From: an uncultured Clostridia bacterium
Lineage (GTDB): Bacteria; Bacillota; Clostridia; Oscillospirales; Oscillospiraceae
DNA: 53,219 nucleotides
Direction of reading: 5' to 3'
Assembly (NCBI GenBank): GCA_930990965.1
Contig: CAKNRQ010000012.1
Location: 1 to 53,219, forward strand
The notes beneath the pieces were generated by a model that saw nothing but the letters and a program-made list of their open reading frames with translations, ran no database searches and was not told the origin of the DNA. Made by a program: the position numbers and the translations under genes. Shown here in pieces: positions 33,631-42,116 of this stretch (its first letter is position 1; each line of letters begins with the position of its first letter).

Positions 33631-34917
33631 TCACTGGGTCAGGTCCTCGGAAGTGATGGTGGACACCAGCCTCTGACCGATGCTCTCAATCTCGTCGGTA
33701 TCGGGGTCATCTTCAACCTCGGGGTCGTAGTAGTACTCAATTACGACGCCGCCCTTGGTGGGAGTTCCGGACTCGTCGAGAGAAAAGCTGCCGGTTACGC
33801 AGTCATAGACCGCGCTCGTATCAGAAAGCTGGTCGCGCACACTGGCGGCGTCGGCACTGCCACAAGTGTCGGCGGCCTGGGCGATCATGTACATGCAATC
33901 GTAAGTCAGAGCGGAGAAGGAGATGGGAGTGGAGCCGAACATTTCTTCGAAGGCTGCGACGAAAGTCTGCACAGCTTCATTCGGGTCCGAGGGGTCATAG
34001 TGGTTGGTCCAGTACACGTCGTTGAAGGCGCTGTAGTCAACGCCGGAGGATATGTAGCCCAGCGAGCCGTCGTATCCGTCGCCACCCATAATGGCGCCCT
34101 CATACCCGGCGGTACGGGCCTGGGTTATCAGGAAGGGACCGACTGCGTCATAGTAGTAGATGGCGTAGACGAGCTCGGCGCCGGCGCTGGCCATGGTGGC
34201 GAACTGGTTGGTGAAGTCCTGGGCGCTCATGGAAGCCGTGCTCTCGGTGGCCACCACTTCGATGCCGCGCGATTCACAGGCCGCCTTAAAGGCGTCCACA
34301 AGACCCTGAGAGTAGGTGTCGGCCGAGCAGGCTATGGTGCCGACTTTGGTGTAGCCCTGCTGTTCGACGAAGGCGGCGGCAATGTCGCCCTGCAGGCTGT
34401 CGCGGAAGCAGGCTCTGAAAACATAGTCGTCCTCAGTCGTGATGCTGTCGGCCGTGGCGCTGGGAGTTATAAGTACAACACCCTCCTCTTTGGCCGCCTG
34501 GGTTATGGCGCTGGTACAGCCGGAGGTAGCCGCACCGATTATGATGCCTATGCCCTGGGATACGAGAGTGTTAAAGGCCAGAAGGCATTCGGAGGCGTCG
34601 CCACGGTCATCCGCAACCACAATCTCGACCTCCATGCCGAGAATGCCGCCGGCGGCATTTATCTCTTCCACCGCGAGTTCAAGTCCCTGCTGCATCGCCG
34701 TACCGTATGTGGCGAGCGAGCCGGTCATGGGCCCTATAAGACCTATGGTCAGCGTGCCGTCGAATGCGCCGGTACCGGAGTCGGATGAAGTGGTTTCTGA
34801 AACGGAAGAGTCGCTCGCAGACGGTTCACTTGGCGGCGAACTGTCCGTGCTTGAGCCACAGGCTGCCAGGGCGAAGACAATGCAAAGTGACAGCAGCAGT
34901 GATAGCAATTTCTTCAT
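33631..34917 (-). CDS. branched-chain amino acid-binding lipoprotein (2), orphan
   Basis: A 428-residue lipoprotein. Signal MKKLLSLLLSLCIVFALAACG (lipobox Cys about 20), a Ser-rich linker, then a type I binding fold very like LivJ1: LTIGLIGPMTGSLATYGTAMQ, GIGIIIGAATSGCTSAITQAAKEEGV and GYDGSLGYISSGVDYSAFNDVYWTN. I chose ATG 34917, with AAAGGAGG upstream, over the longer frame to 35010. No permease follows; it probably delivers a different ligand to the LivHMGF complex next door (inference). Its leader is a diverged copy of the livJ1 leader. Confidence 0.9.
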   Translation of the reverse strand: MKKLLSLLLSLCIVFALAACGSSTDSSPPSEPSASDSSVSETTSSDSGTGAFDGTLTIGLIGPMTGSLATYGTAMQQGLELAVEEINAAGGILGMEVEIVVADDRGDASECLLAFNTLVSQGIGIIIGAATSGCTSAITQAAKEEGVVLITPSATADSITTEDDYVFRACFRDSLQGDIAAAFVEQQGYTKVGTIACSADTYSQGLVDAFKAACESRGIEVVATESTASMSAQDFTNQFATMASAGAELVYAIYYYDAVGPFLITQARTAGYEGAIMGGDGYDGSLGYISSGVDYSAFNDVYWTNHYDPSDPNEAVQTFVAAFEEMFGSTPISFSALTYDCMYMIAQAADTCGSADAASVRDQLSDTSAVYDCVTGSFSLDESGTPTKGGVVIEYYYDPEVEDDPDTDEIESIGQRLVSTITSEDLTQ

Positions 34918-35233
34918 GATTTTTCCTCCTTTATTTGCGGTTTTTGCCCCATATCCGAGGGACGGAAAATCCCGCGGCGCTTCCCAAACGCCGCAGCCGC
35001 CCGGCCCCATTGCCGGGGTGTAATAAGCGGTATATGGCCGCGTATTACTTAAAATGAAGCTAAATATATAATAATATTATAGTATAATTTTCCTGCAAAC
35101 GAGTATAAAAAACGCAAGGGCGTACTGAAAAAACTCTTTCAGTACGCCCTTGCACTGTAACTGTATTATAGCGCACACCAGGGCGCTTCGTCAACGTTTT
35201 AAATTCCTAAAGATTTGCCTTGTTGCACAAACA
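34918..35233 (-). promoter_or_regulatory. livJ2 promoter with early terminator and three-hairpin leader
   Basis: Read on the reverse strand. Promoter TTGACG (35194-35189), 18-base spacer, TATAAT (35170-35165); start near 35158. A 16-base-pair perfect hairpin (GCAAGGGCGTACTGAA / TTCAGTACGCCCTTGC, 35153-35114) and six T (35112-35107) follow at once. Further down are the same three hairpins as in the livJ1 leader (CCCGG/CCGGG, GCGGCG/CGCCGC, GTCCC/GGGGC; loops AATGGGG, TTGGGAA, CGGATAT) and AAAGGAGG. The block CTTTAGG-ATTTAAAAC just before the -35 is also shared. An AT-rich stretch at 35060-35100 could hold a second promoter. Confidence 0.7.
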
Positions 35234-35367
35234 AGTTGGTGGAAATTGAACAAGATGGACAAAGAATTTGAAATGCACAGAGGGGGTAAATTTGGGCGCT
35301 TAAAGAGGGTAAATTGCCCCGCGTTACATATATGTCGCACATGTGTAATTATCGGTCGTCGGATGTA

Positions 35368-35396
35368 TTGACATGTTGATGTTCCGGTGATATATT
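35368..35396 (+). promoter_or_regulatory. sigma-A promoter of ktrB-ktrA
   Basis: TTGACA (35368-35373), 17-base spacer, TATATT (35391-35396), 84 bases before the ktrB ATG. The rest of 35234-35479 holds no gene that I can support, and I could not find a c-di-AMP riboswitch signature. Confidence 0.75.
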
Positions 35397-35479
35397 GAGC
35401 ATGCATAAGCAAATTTCGCTGTGGTGCGGCCAGCCTGCAAAGGCAAGGACAGGGCGCAGCGGCGACTTCTGAGGCAGAC

Positions 35480-36784
35480 ATGAAAACTATCGCATCCTTT
35501 TTTAAGCGTCAGCCGCCTGGCCGGCTGATAACTATGGGCTTCGCGGCAGTTATACTCGTAGGCTCTGTTTTGCTCATACTCCCAATCTCCGTGCGGCCCG
35601 GGGTAGAAGTGGCGTACATTGACGCCCTGTTCACATCCACCAGCGCGGTGTGCGTGACCGGGCTCATCGCCGTAGACGCCTATGATCACTTCACGGTGTT
35701 CGGGCAGGCGGTGCTGGCTGCGCTCATACAGATAGGCGGTCTGGGCGTGAGCTCTGTCGGCGTAGGATTGGTGCTCGCGGCAGGCAAGCGCGTGAGTTTC
35801 AGGGGCCGGCTGCTGGTGAAAGAGGCGCTCAACGTTGACTCTTTCCAGGGCATGGTCAAACTTGTCAAGTGGGTGCTGTTCGTTACGCTGTGCTTTGAAG
35901 GCGCCGGCGCCGTGCTGAGCTTTATTTCATTTTCACAGGATTACCCCCTGGGCCGCGCCATATGGACAAGCATATTCCACTCTGTGGCTGCGTTCAACAA
36001 TTCCGGTTTTGACATACTGGGCGGGTTGCAGAACCTCATACCATATCGGGACGATGTCCTGCTCAACCTGACTACAAGCGCGCTTATCATCTTTGGCGGC
36101 ATGGGCTTCCTTGTCATACTCGACTTCGTGCGGGTCCGTTCCTTCCGGAAGCTGAACCTGCACTCCAAAGTTGTCCTCACCACTACGGCGGCGCTTCTGG
36201 TCATAGGTACGCTGCTTCTTAAGGCGACCGAGGACATGACCTGGCTTGGCGCGTTTTTCCACAGCGTGTCTGCCCGTACCGCCGGATTCTCTACATACCC
36301 GATGGGCGAACTGACAAACGCCGGACTTTTCGTGCTCATTGTGCTCATGTTCATCGGCGCCTCGCCCGGATCAACCGGCGGCGGCATAAAGACCACGACC
36401 TTCTTTGCGCTCATGCAGGAAGTGAAGGCGGTATTTACAAAGCGCAGGCCGGACGCTTTCCACCGCACGCTGCCGGAGGACACGCTCTCCAAAGCGGCCG
36501 TTGTGTCGCTGCTGAGCATGCTCGTGGTGTGTGCAGGGACATTCTTGCTCTGCGTCCTGGAGCCGGAGCTCTCGTTTGTACAGCTCCTGTTCGAAGAGGT
36601 CTCAGCTTTCGGCACCGTCGGCCTCTCCACTGGCATCACGCCCGGGCTCTCCGTAGCTGCCAAGCTGGTGCTGATATTGACCATGTTCGTCGGGCGCCTC
36701 GGCGCTTTCACGCTCGTCTCAATCTGGATAAACCGCGACGAGCCTAACATCCGCTATACTGAAGAATCCATTACGATAGGGTAG
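35480..36784 (+). CDS. ktrB: Ktr potassium uptake channel subunit KtrB
   Basis: A 434-residue membrane protein of the TrkH/KtrB family. The four pore loops with selectivity-filter glycines are visible in order: TSTSAVCVTGL, HSVAAFNNSGF, HSVSARTAGFS and EEVSAFGTVGLS. The segment FIGASPGSTGGGIKTTT after the third repeat is the intramembrane gate loop of this family. It forms a dimeric potassium channel gated by a KtrA ring. The ktrA gene starts six bases downstream. The ribosome site is weak (GAGGCAG). Confidence 0.93.
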   Translation: MKTIASFFKRQPPGRLITMGFAAVILVGSVLLILPISVRPGVEVAYIDALFTSTSAVCVTGLIAVDAYDHFTVFGQAVLAALIQIGGLGVSSVGVGLVLAAGKRVSFRGRLLVKEALNVDSFQGMVKLVKWVLFVTLCFEGAGAVLSFISFSQDYPLGRAIWTSIFHSVAAFNNSGFDILGGLQNLIPYRDDVLLNLTTSALIIFGGMGFLVILDFVRVRSFRKLNLHSKVVLTTTAALLVIGTLLLKATEDMTWLGAFFHSVSARTAGFSTYPMGELTNAGLFVLIVLMFIGASPGSTGGGIKTTTFFALMQEVKAVFTKRRPDAFHRTLPEDTLSKAAVVSLLSMLVVCAGTFLLCVLEPELSFVQLLFEEVSAFGTVGLSTGITPGLSVAAKLVLILTMFVGRLGAFTLVSIWINRDEPNIRYTEESITIG

Positions 36785-36790
36785 GTTGCT

Positions 36791-37462
36791 ATGAAAAAGA
36801 AGAATTCTGACGCCTCCTTCGGCGTAATCGGCTTGGGCCGCTTCGGTTCGGCGCTGGTTCAGACACTCTCGGAGGCCGGCAAAGAGGTAATCGCCATAGA
36901 CAAGGACGAACGGCGAGTCAAGGCTGTGCGCAAGTACACGGACTTTGCCTTCGTCGTGGACAATCTGGAGCAGGATACGCTTGAGTCCACCGGTATACAG
37001 AACTGTGGTGCGGTGACAATCTGCATTGGCGAGGCCATAGACGTGAGCATACTCACGACTATGCTCGTAATCAAGATGGGTATTCCGAGCGTCATTGCCA
37101 AGGCCAACAGCCGGGCGCATGGCGACGTGCTAAAGCAGCTCGGCGCAGTTGTTGTGTATCCCGAAGCGGACATGGCAGTGCGCATCGGCAAGCGTCTCAT
37201 TTCCAGCAGCCTCATAGACTACATCTCCCTGGACGACAACGTGGAAGTCCGGCGCATAGCCGTGAGTGGATCCATGGCCGGCCGCAGTATTCAGGAGCTG
37301 AACGTCCGCGGCGTTTACGGCATAAATATTATTGCAATCGAGCGAGAGCATCAGACGGATGTCGAATTCTCTCCGCAGTACGTTTTCAATGAGGGAGACA
37401 TAGTCGCGGTGATAGGGAAAGCGGATAAAATAGACCGCTTTGAACGCGAAATACAGAACTGA
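36791..37462 (+). CDS. ktrA: Ktr potassium uptake regulatory subunit KtrA
   Basis: A 223-residue cytoplasmic RCK protein. RCK_N Rossmann domain: FGVIGLGRFGSALVQTL with the GxGxxG nucleotide loop and the acidic end VIAIDKDERRV; then the RCK_C domain from about 140 (VRRIAVSGSMAGRSIQEL, GDIVAVIGKADKIDRFEREI). KtrA octamers bind ATP/ADP and, in Firmicutes, c-di-AMP, and gate KtrB. It is in an operon with ktrB. Confidence 0.94.
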   Translation: MKKKNSDASFGVIGLGRFGSALVQTLSEAGKEVIAIDKDERRVKAVRKYTDFAFVVDNLEQDTLESTGIQNCGAVTICIGEAIDVSILTTMLVIKMGIPSVIAKANSRAHGDVLKQLGAVVVYPEADMAVRIGKRLISSSLIDYISLDDNVEVRRIAVSGSMAGRSIQELNVRGVYGINIIAIEREHQTDVEFSPQYVFNEGDIVAVIGKADKIDRFEREIQN

Positions 37463-37579
37463 GTGGCCGTAAATCCGCGCCTTCCCGTGAGGCTATGCAG
37501 CGCTGCTCAGGTTGACAGTTAGCAGTGTGCGTTGCAAGCGCCACATAAACTGGCAGAGATTTTTGTGAATTATGCCCTA

Positions 37580-37870
37580 TTTACAAATCCCGTTTTCGGG
37601 TGTTAGACTGAAAAAGCCGAAACCGATGACCGAGAAGAGTACCTCGGGCACGAAGCCTTCAGAGAGCGGCGCATATGGTGAGAGCGCTGCGGTGGACGCC
37701 TTTGGGAATGGACTCGGGAGGGGAGCGAAACTAACTCCCGGGATGGCGCCCGTTACAGCGCCGGACGTGTGATGGCACGTCATGAGTGGGCTACAAGCCA
37801 ATTTGGGTGGCACCGCAGGTATTTGTTTATTCCTGTCCCAACGACCGTAAGGTCGTTGGGACAGTTTTTT
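37580..37870 (+). promoter_or_regulatory. tryptophan T-box riboswitch with terminator
   Basis: Stem I carries the GAAGAGTA turn (37633-37640) and the distal AGAGAG / GGTGAGAG pair of loops. The 3' side has the specifier context GGAATGGACTC; the codon TGG at 37709-37711 reads Trp. The T-box proper, TTTGGGTGGCACCGC, lies at 37802-37816. A fourteen-base-pair terminator (CTGTCCCAACGACC / GGTCGTTGGGACAG, 37833-37864) plus six T ends it. Uncharged tRNA-Trp should stabilise the antiterminator and turn on the trpB2 gene. A TTGACA at 37512-37517 may be the -35, but no good -10 was found. Confidence 0.92.
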
Positions 37871-37922
37871 ATTCTCAGAAACCAGCCGCAAGGCGGTTTA
37901 AATAATTCAGGAGGTTGTCATC

Positions 37923-39293
37923 ATGACCGAGACCAAGATCCCTTACAAAATTTATCTTGAAGAAAGCGAGATGCCCCGGACGTGGTACAACGTCCGCGCC
38001 GATATGAAGATAAAACCGGCTCCCCTGCTCAACCCCGGCACAGGCAAGCCCTGCACTGCTGAACAGCTGGGCGCCGTGTTCTGTGACGAGCTTGTAAAGC
38101 AGGAGCTCGACGACACCACGCGCGAGTTTGAGATACCCGAGGAGATACTCGGCTTTTACCGCATGTACCGTCCGAGCCCGCTGGTGAGGGCCTACCGGCT
38201 GGAGGAGAAGCTGGACACCCCGGCGAAGATATACTACAAGTTCGAGGGCAATAACACCTCGGGCTCGCACAAGCTAAACAGCGCCATAGCCCAGGCATAT
38301 TACGCCAAGCAGCAGGGCCTCAAGGGCGTCACCACCGAGACCGGCGCCGGTCAGTGGGGCACCGCGCTCTCCATGGCCTGCGCGTACCTCGGACTCGACT
38401 GCAAGGTCTATATGGTCAAGTGCTCCTATGAGCAGAAGCCATTCCGGCGCGAGGTCATGCGCACTTATGGCGCGAGCGTGACGCCGAGCCCCTCAATGAC
38501 TACCGAGGTCGGCCGCAGGATACTTGCCGAGGATCCCGACACCACAGGCTCCCTCGGCTGCGCCATCAGCGAGGCCGTTGAAGACGCCACCACTCACGAG
38601 GGCTACCGCTATGTGCTCGGCAGCGTGCTCAACCAGGTTCTGCTGCACCAGAGCGTTATCGGCGTCGAGACTAAGATAGCCATGGACAAATACGGCATCG
38701 TACCCGATATAATCATCGGCTGCGCCGGCGGCGGCAGCAACCTGGGCGGCCTGATAAGCCCCTTCATGGGTGAGATGCTGCGCGGCGAGCGCGAGTACGA
38801 GTTTATCGCCGTAGAGCCCGCGAGCTGCCCGAGCCTCACCCGCGGCGTGTTCGCCTATGACTTCTGTGACACGGGCAAGGTTTGCCCGCTGGCCAAGATG
38901 TACACCCTCGGCAGCGGCTTTATCCCCTCTGCCAACCACGCCGGCGGGCTCAGATATCACGGCATGAGCCCGGTCCTGAGCGAGCTCTATCACGAGGGGC
39001 TCATAAAGGCGCGCAGTGTGGAGCAGACGAAGGTGTTCGAGGCGGCTGAGTTCTTCGCCCGCACTGAGGGCATACTCCCAGCGCCCGAGAGCAGCCACGC
39101 CATCCGGGCTGCGATTGACGAGGCCGTCAAGTGCCGTGAGACGGGCGAAGACAAGACAATACTCTTCGGCCTCACCGGAACAGGCTATTTCGATATGGTC
39201 GCTTACGAGAAGTTTAACGACGGAACTATGGACGACTATATCCCCAGCGACGCCGAGCTCGAGGCGAGCTTCGCCCAGCTTCCGCGTTTCTGA
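37923..39293 (+). CDS. trpB2: TrpB2-type tryptophan synthase beta subunit
   Basis: A 456-residue PLP enzyme, AGGAGG upstream of ATG. The length and the N-terminal extension (MPRTWYNVRADM) fit the TrpB2 branch rather than TrpB1 (about 400). The PLP Lys lies in NNTSGSHKLNSAIAQAYYAK, followed by TTETGAGQWGTALS (catalytic Glu region) and the phosphate loop GCAGGGSNLGGL. It makes tryptophan from indole and serine. No trpA lies nearby, so it may salvage free indole. The Trp T-box upstream confirms a role in tryptophan supply. Confidence 0.93.
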   Translation: MTETKIPYKIYLEESEMPRTWYNVRADMKIKPAPLLNPGTGKPCTAEQLGAVFCDELVKQELDDTTREFEIPEEILGFYRMYRPSPLVRAYRLEEKLDTPAKIYYKFEGNNTSGSHKLNSAIAQAYYAKQQGLKGVTTETGAGQWGTALSMACAYLGLDCKVYMVKCSYEQKPFRREVMRTYGASVTPSPSMTTEVGRRILAEDPDTTGSLGCAISEAVEDATTHEGYRYVLGSVLNQVLLHQSVIGVETKIAMDKYGIVPDIIIGCAGGGSNLGGLISPFMGEMLRGEREYEFIAVEPASCPSLTRGVFAYDFCDTGKVCPLAKMYTLGSGFIPSANHAGGLRYHGMSPVLSELYHEGLIKARSVEQTKVFEAAEFFARTEGILPAPESSHAIRAAIDEAVKCRETGEDKTILFGLTGTGYFDMVAYEKFNDGTMDDYIPSDAELEASFAQLPRF

Positions 39294-39301
39294 GCATAAA
39301 A

Positions 39302-39329
39302 AACCGCCCCGCTGCAAAGCGGGGCGGTT
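39302..39329. terminator. bidirectional terminator between trpB2 and the exporter
   Basis: A twelve-base-pair perfect stem (AACCGCCCCGCT / AGCGGGGCGGTT, loop GCAA) with A-rich sequence on the left, between convergent stops. Confidence 0.88.
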
Positions 39330-39339
39330 CCATGTGGTT

Positions 39340-40887
39340 TCAGATATTCAGCTCGGCACTTGCAAGTATATTGCGGCAGGCAAAAATGCCTATCAGCGCC
39401 ACAAGCACGTTTACAAGCGAGAGTATGAGCAAGGCGCACCACTCCGGCAGCACCATTGAAGCGAATATCGCCGCAGCTATGCCGGGAGCGGCCATAATGA
39501 TGAGTACGATGAAGTAGAAGAGGAAGATGAGCGCCTTGACCGTCACGCTGCCAAACACGCGCTCCGTCACGAGGTTGCCGGCCGTGAAGAGGTAGGCGTA
39601 AGTGAAGTAGGCCACTGCGGCAGCAAGCACGCTGGCGACCGGGGCATCGACGTAAAATATCATGGGTACGAAGCTCAGCACCGCGCTCACTAAATAGCCA
39701 GTCGCGCTCTCGCGCATGCACCAGAGCAACTTTTTCGTCGGCGGTTCCGGTACCAGGTAGACATATGGTTTCGTCATCTCCTTCAGGAGACGGCCTATGG
39801 CCACGTAGAAGAACATCATGTACGCCGCGAAGGCCAGAGGTGCCACTATGCCCGAGTCTCGCATGAAGAAGGCGAAAGCGAGGTTCACAAGCACAAAGAC
39901 TATCTCCATGCCGCTGAGCAGCCACTTGCGGCTGCGCCGGTTTTCTATGCGGTGCTTATACCAGAACGCGCTGGCGCCCCAGCCGCCGCCGAGGCCAGTC
40001 TGCCCGACGTTGACCTTTTTGGGTGCGTTCTCGCTGACGCGGCCCTCTTTGGCCGCGGACTGCGTGGCAAAAGTGGTCTCGGTGCTCTGAAGGACGTCCT
40101 CGTAGAAGTCCTGGTCGGCCTTGGCCATGAGTATGACAAGCGCGGCGGTGAACACGGCCCAAACAGCGGTGAGCGTTAGCGCGGTGGTGTAGTTGCCGAG
40201 AATGGCCTCGTAGCAGGCGCCGCCAAGCCAGCCTGCGACGGGGAAGAGCCGTCCCACGGGGTCCACGGCGGCGGTGCAGATTGCATCGAGTACGTTGGCA
40301 GAATTGAGCGCTTTATAGCCTATGTATGCCACCCATGCGGCGCAGACAGCCACATAGACAACACGCAGCGCCTTTCTCACGCCGGGACGGCCCGAACTGA
40401 ACGCATATATCACCATCGCCGTTATCTGCGCCGTGAACACGGTGAGGGAATAACCGGCCATGACGAATACCATTTCCAGCAACCCGACGCCGTATGAGCC
40501 GTGCATCCAGCCGTACTGGAACAGAATGACGGCAGCCATGATTAGCGCGGTGGCCATCTGGTTGAACATGCCGTGGAACAGCACGCGCACGCTCTTGAAG
40601 GGGCCGACAAAGAGGAAATTTACGTCCGGCATCTTGAAGATGCTCATGCCGGTCGAAAAACCGGAGTTGGCCGTCATCAGGAACATCAGCGCGAAATAGC
40701 CGACAATTATGGCGCCGAGCTGGGCGTTGGGAGCACCCGCCTCGCCCTCTTCCATATTTCCGGCGAAAACGACAAGGCCGAGCAGTGCCACAACTATTAT
40801 GGCGTATATCAGCTTTGCCGGGGAACGTACCAGGCCCCTGATACGGTTCTTGAACTGGGTGAGGGTCAGATAGGTGAGCGCGCTCAT
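39340..40887 (-). CDS. ABC exporter permease
   Basis: A 515-residue membrane protein with about twelve hydrophobic segments in two groups and a soluble loop between (VLQSTETTFATQSAAKEGRVSENAPKK). The N terminus MSALTYLTLTQFKNRIRGLVRSPAKLIYAII matches the putative ABC exporter family (PF16962-type) found beside ABC ATPases in Clostridia. The substrate is unknown. It overlaps the ATPase gene by four bases. Confidence 0.8.
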   Translation of the reverse strand: MSALTYLTLTQFKNRIRGLVRSPAKLIYAIIVVALLGLVVFAGNMEEGEAGAPNAQLGAIIVGYFALMFLMTANSGFSTGMSIFKMPDVNFLFVGPFKSVRVLFHGMFNQMATALIMAAVILFQYGWMHGSYGVGLLEMVFVMAGYSLTVFTAQITAMVIYAFSSGRPGVRKALRVVYVAVCAAWVAYIGYKALNSANVLDAICTAAVDPVGRLFPVAGWLGGACYEAILGNYTTALTLTAVWAVFTAALVILMAKADQDFYEDVLQSTETTFATQSAAKEGRVSENAPKKVNVGQTGLGGGWGASAFWYKHRIENRRSRKWLLSGMEIVFVLVNLAFAFFMRDSGIVAPLAFAAYMMFFYVAIGRLLKEMTKPYVYLVPEPPTKKLLWCMRESATGYLVSAVLSFVPMIFYVDAPVASVLAAAVAYFTYAYLFTAGNLVTERVFGSVTVKALIFLFYFIVLIIMAAPGIAAAIFASMVLPEWCALLILSLVNVLVALIGIFACRNILASAELNI

Positions 40888-41594
40888 GCCTTCTCACCGC
40901 CCTCCGTGATAGAGAAGAAGAGGTCTTCGAGGTCCTTGCCTTCGGTTTCGCCGGCGCGGCAGGTGGCGGCGAACTCGCCGTTCATCATGATGTGCGCCAC
41001 GTCCCAGTAGTCCTCCACGGAGTCTATCATGTGCGTGGAGATGAGCACGGCGCGGCCATCCGCGCGCAGCTCGCGGAACATGTTCTTGAGCTCCTTTATC
41101 GCGTGCGGGTCCAGGCCGACCAGCGGCTCATCAAAAATGAGCAGTTCAGGTTTGTGCACCATTGCGCAGGCGATGGACAATTTCTGCTGCATGCCTTTGG
41201 AGAGCTCGCGGCCAAGTTTGTCGCGCTTGTCAGCCAGCTCCAGGCGCTCCAGCAGTTCCTCGCCGTAACCGTCGTCCTCCATGCGCCAGGCCCGGCGCAC
41301 AAACTCCAGATGTTCGGCTACAGTCAAAAGTTCATACACCGCCGGCATCTCGGGTATGTAGCCCAGGCGCCGCTTGGCCTCCACGCTCTTATTCGGTTCG
41401 CCGCCAATGTATATCTCGCCCTGGAAGCGCAGCAGACCGGCTATGCACTTTATTATGGTGCTCTTTCCCGCGCCGTTGGGCCCGAGCAGCACCGTGGTCT
41501 CGCCGGCGTTGACGGTGAAGCTGATATCGCGGTTGGCGACAGTCTTGCCGTAGCGCTTCGTGACGTGCTCTATTTTCAAAACTTCGTTGGACAT
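40884..41594 (-). CDS. ABC exporter ATPase
   Basis: A 236-residue ATPase; ATG 41594 has TGGAGG upstream. Walker A GPNGAGKST, signature region LSKGMQQKLSIACAM, Walker B LLIFDEPLVGLDP, H-loop ISTHMIDS. The sequence is of the CcmA/YbhF type for exporters. The promoter (TTGTCA 41747-41742, 17-base spacer, TATGCT 41724-41719, reverse strand) overlaps the operator of the divergent XRE regulator. Confidence 0.9.
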   Translation of the reverse strand: MSNEVLKIEHVTKRYGKTVANRDISFTVNAGETTVLLGPNGAGKSTIIKCIAGLLRFQGEIYIGGEPNKSVEAKRRLGYIPEMPAVYELLTVAEHLEFVRRAWRMEDDGYGEELLERLELADKRDKLGRELSKGMQQKLSIACAMVHKPELLIFDEPLVGLDPHAIKELKNMFRELRADGRAVLISTHMIDSVEDYWDVAHIMMNGEFAATCRAGETEGKDLEDLFFSITEGGEKA

Positions 41595-41686
41595 AGCAAC
41601 CTCCAGTGCCCTGTTTTTCACTCGCCCCATTATACATGCCGTATGTATATCTGACAAGTGAATCTAAGTTAAATATAATTTCCGGC

Positions 41687-41762
41687 TTTGACATTTAGTG
41701 AATGTCAAAACACATCTTAGCATAGCATCTAATTCTACCGATGACAAGCACTAAATGTCAAA
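41687..41762. promoter_or_regulatory. inverted-repeat operator between the XRE gene and the ABC exporter
   Basis: TTTGACATTTAGTG at 41687-41700 and its exact reverse complement CACTAAATGTCAAA at 41749-41762 form a 14-base inverted repeat with 48 bases between. The left arm is continued by AATGTCAAA (41701-41709), giving a local palindrome TTTGACATT-TAGTG-AATGTCAAA. The region spans the -35 and -10 of the leftward ABC promoter and the leader of the XRE gene, so one regulator can control both. Confidence 0.75.
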
Positions 41763-41773
41763 GTGGTGAAGCT

Positions 41774-42025
41774 ATGTATAAGAACAGGTCGCCGCGCGGC
41801 GGCAACAACCTCTGCGGCGCACGGGTGCGTGCTCTGCGCCTGGAGCTGCCGGGGCGCGTCTCGCAGCGGACGCTGGCCGAGAGGCTGCAAATAGAGGGAC
41901 TGGACCTCGACAAGAACGCCGTACAGCGCATAGAGAGCGGCGAGCGCTTTGTGACGGACATAGAGCTCAAGGCGATAGCCAGGGTCTTCGGCGTGAGCAC
42001 GGATGAACTGCTGAGAGACGAGTGA
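41774..42025 (+). CDS. XRE-family HTH regulator
   Basis: An 83-residue protein, ATG 41774 with a weak GTGAAG site; the in-frame ATG at 41741 lies within the operator. It has the short basic start MYKNRSPRGGNN and then an HTH of the XRE type (GARVRALRLELPGRVSQRTLAERLQIEGLDLDKNAVQRIESGERFVTDIELKAIARVFGVSTDELL). The variant with the insert EGLDLDKNAVQRIESG is typical of small Clostridial regulators. There is no sensor domain. It is very likely the protein that binds the TTTGACATT repeats. Confidence 0.85.
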   Translation: MYKNRSPRGGNNLCGARVRALRLELPGRVSQRTLAERLQIEGLDLDKNAVQRIESGERFVTDIELKAIARVFGVSTDELLRDE

Positions 42026-42071
42026 GAGTTTATATGAAGTTTTTCAACGCTTTTTAAACTGCACATACGGC

Positions 42072-42099
42072 AAAAGGCCGCCCGTGAGGGCGGCCTTTT
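42072..42099. terminator. terminator of psuG
   Basis: A twelve-base-pair perfect stem (AAAAGGCCGCCC / GGGCGGCCTTTT, loop GTGA) usable from both sides, between the XRE gene and psuG. Confidence 0.9.
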
Positions 42100-42116
42100 G
42101 CTGCGTTTTATGCGGA

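Noticed and set aside
35234-35479. c-di-AMP (ydaO) riboswitch before ktrB
   Set aside because: I could not find its conserved core, and the sigma-A promoter leaves only a short leader.
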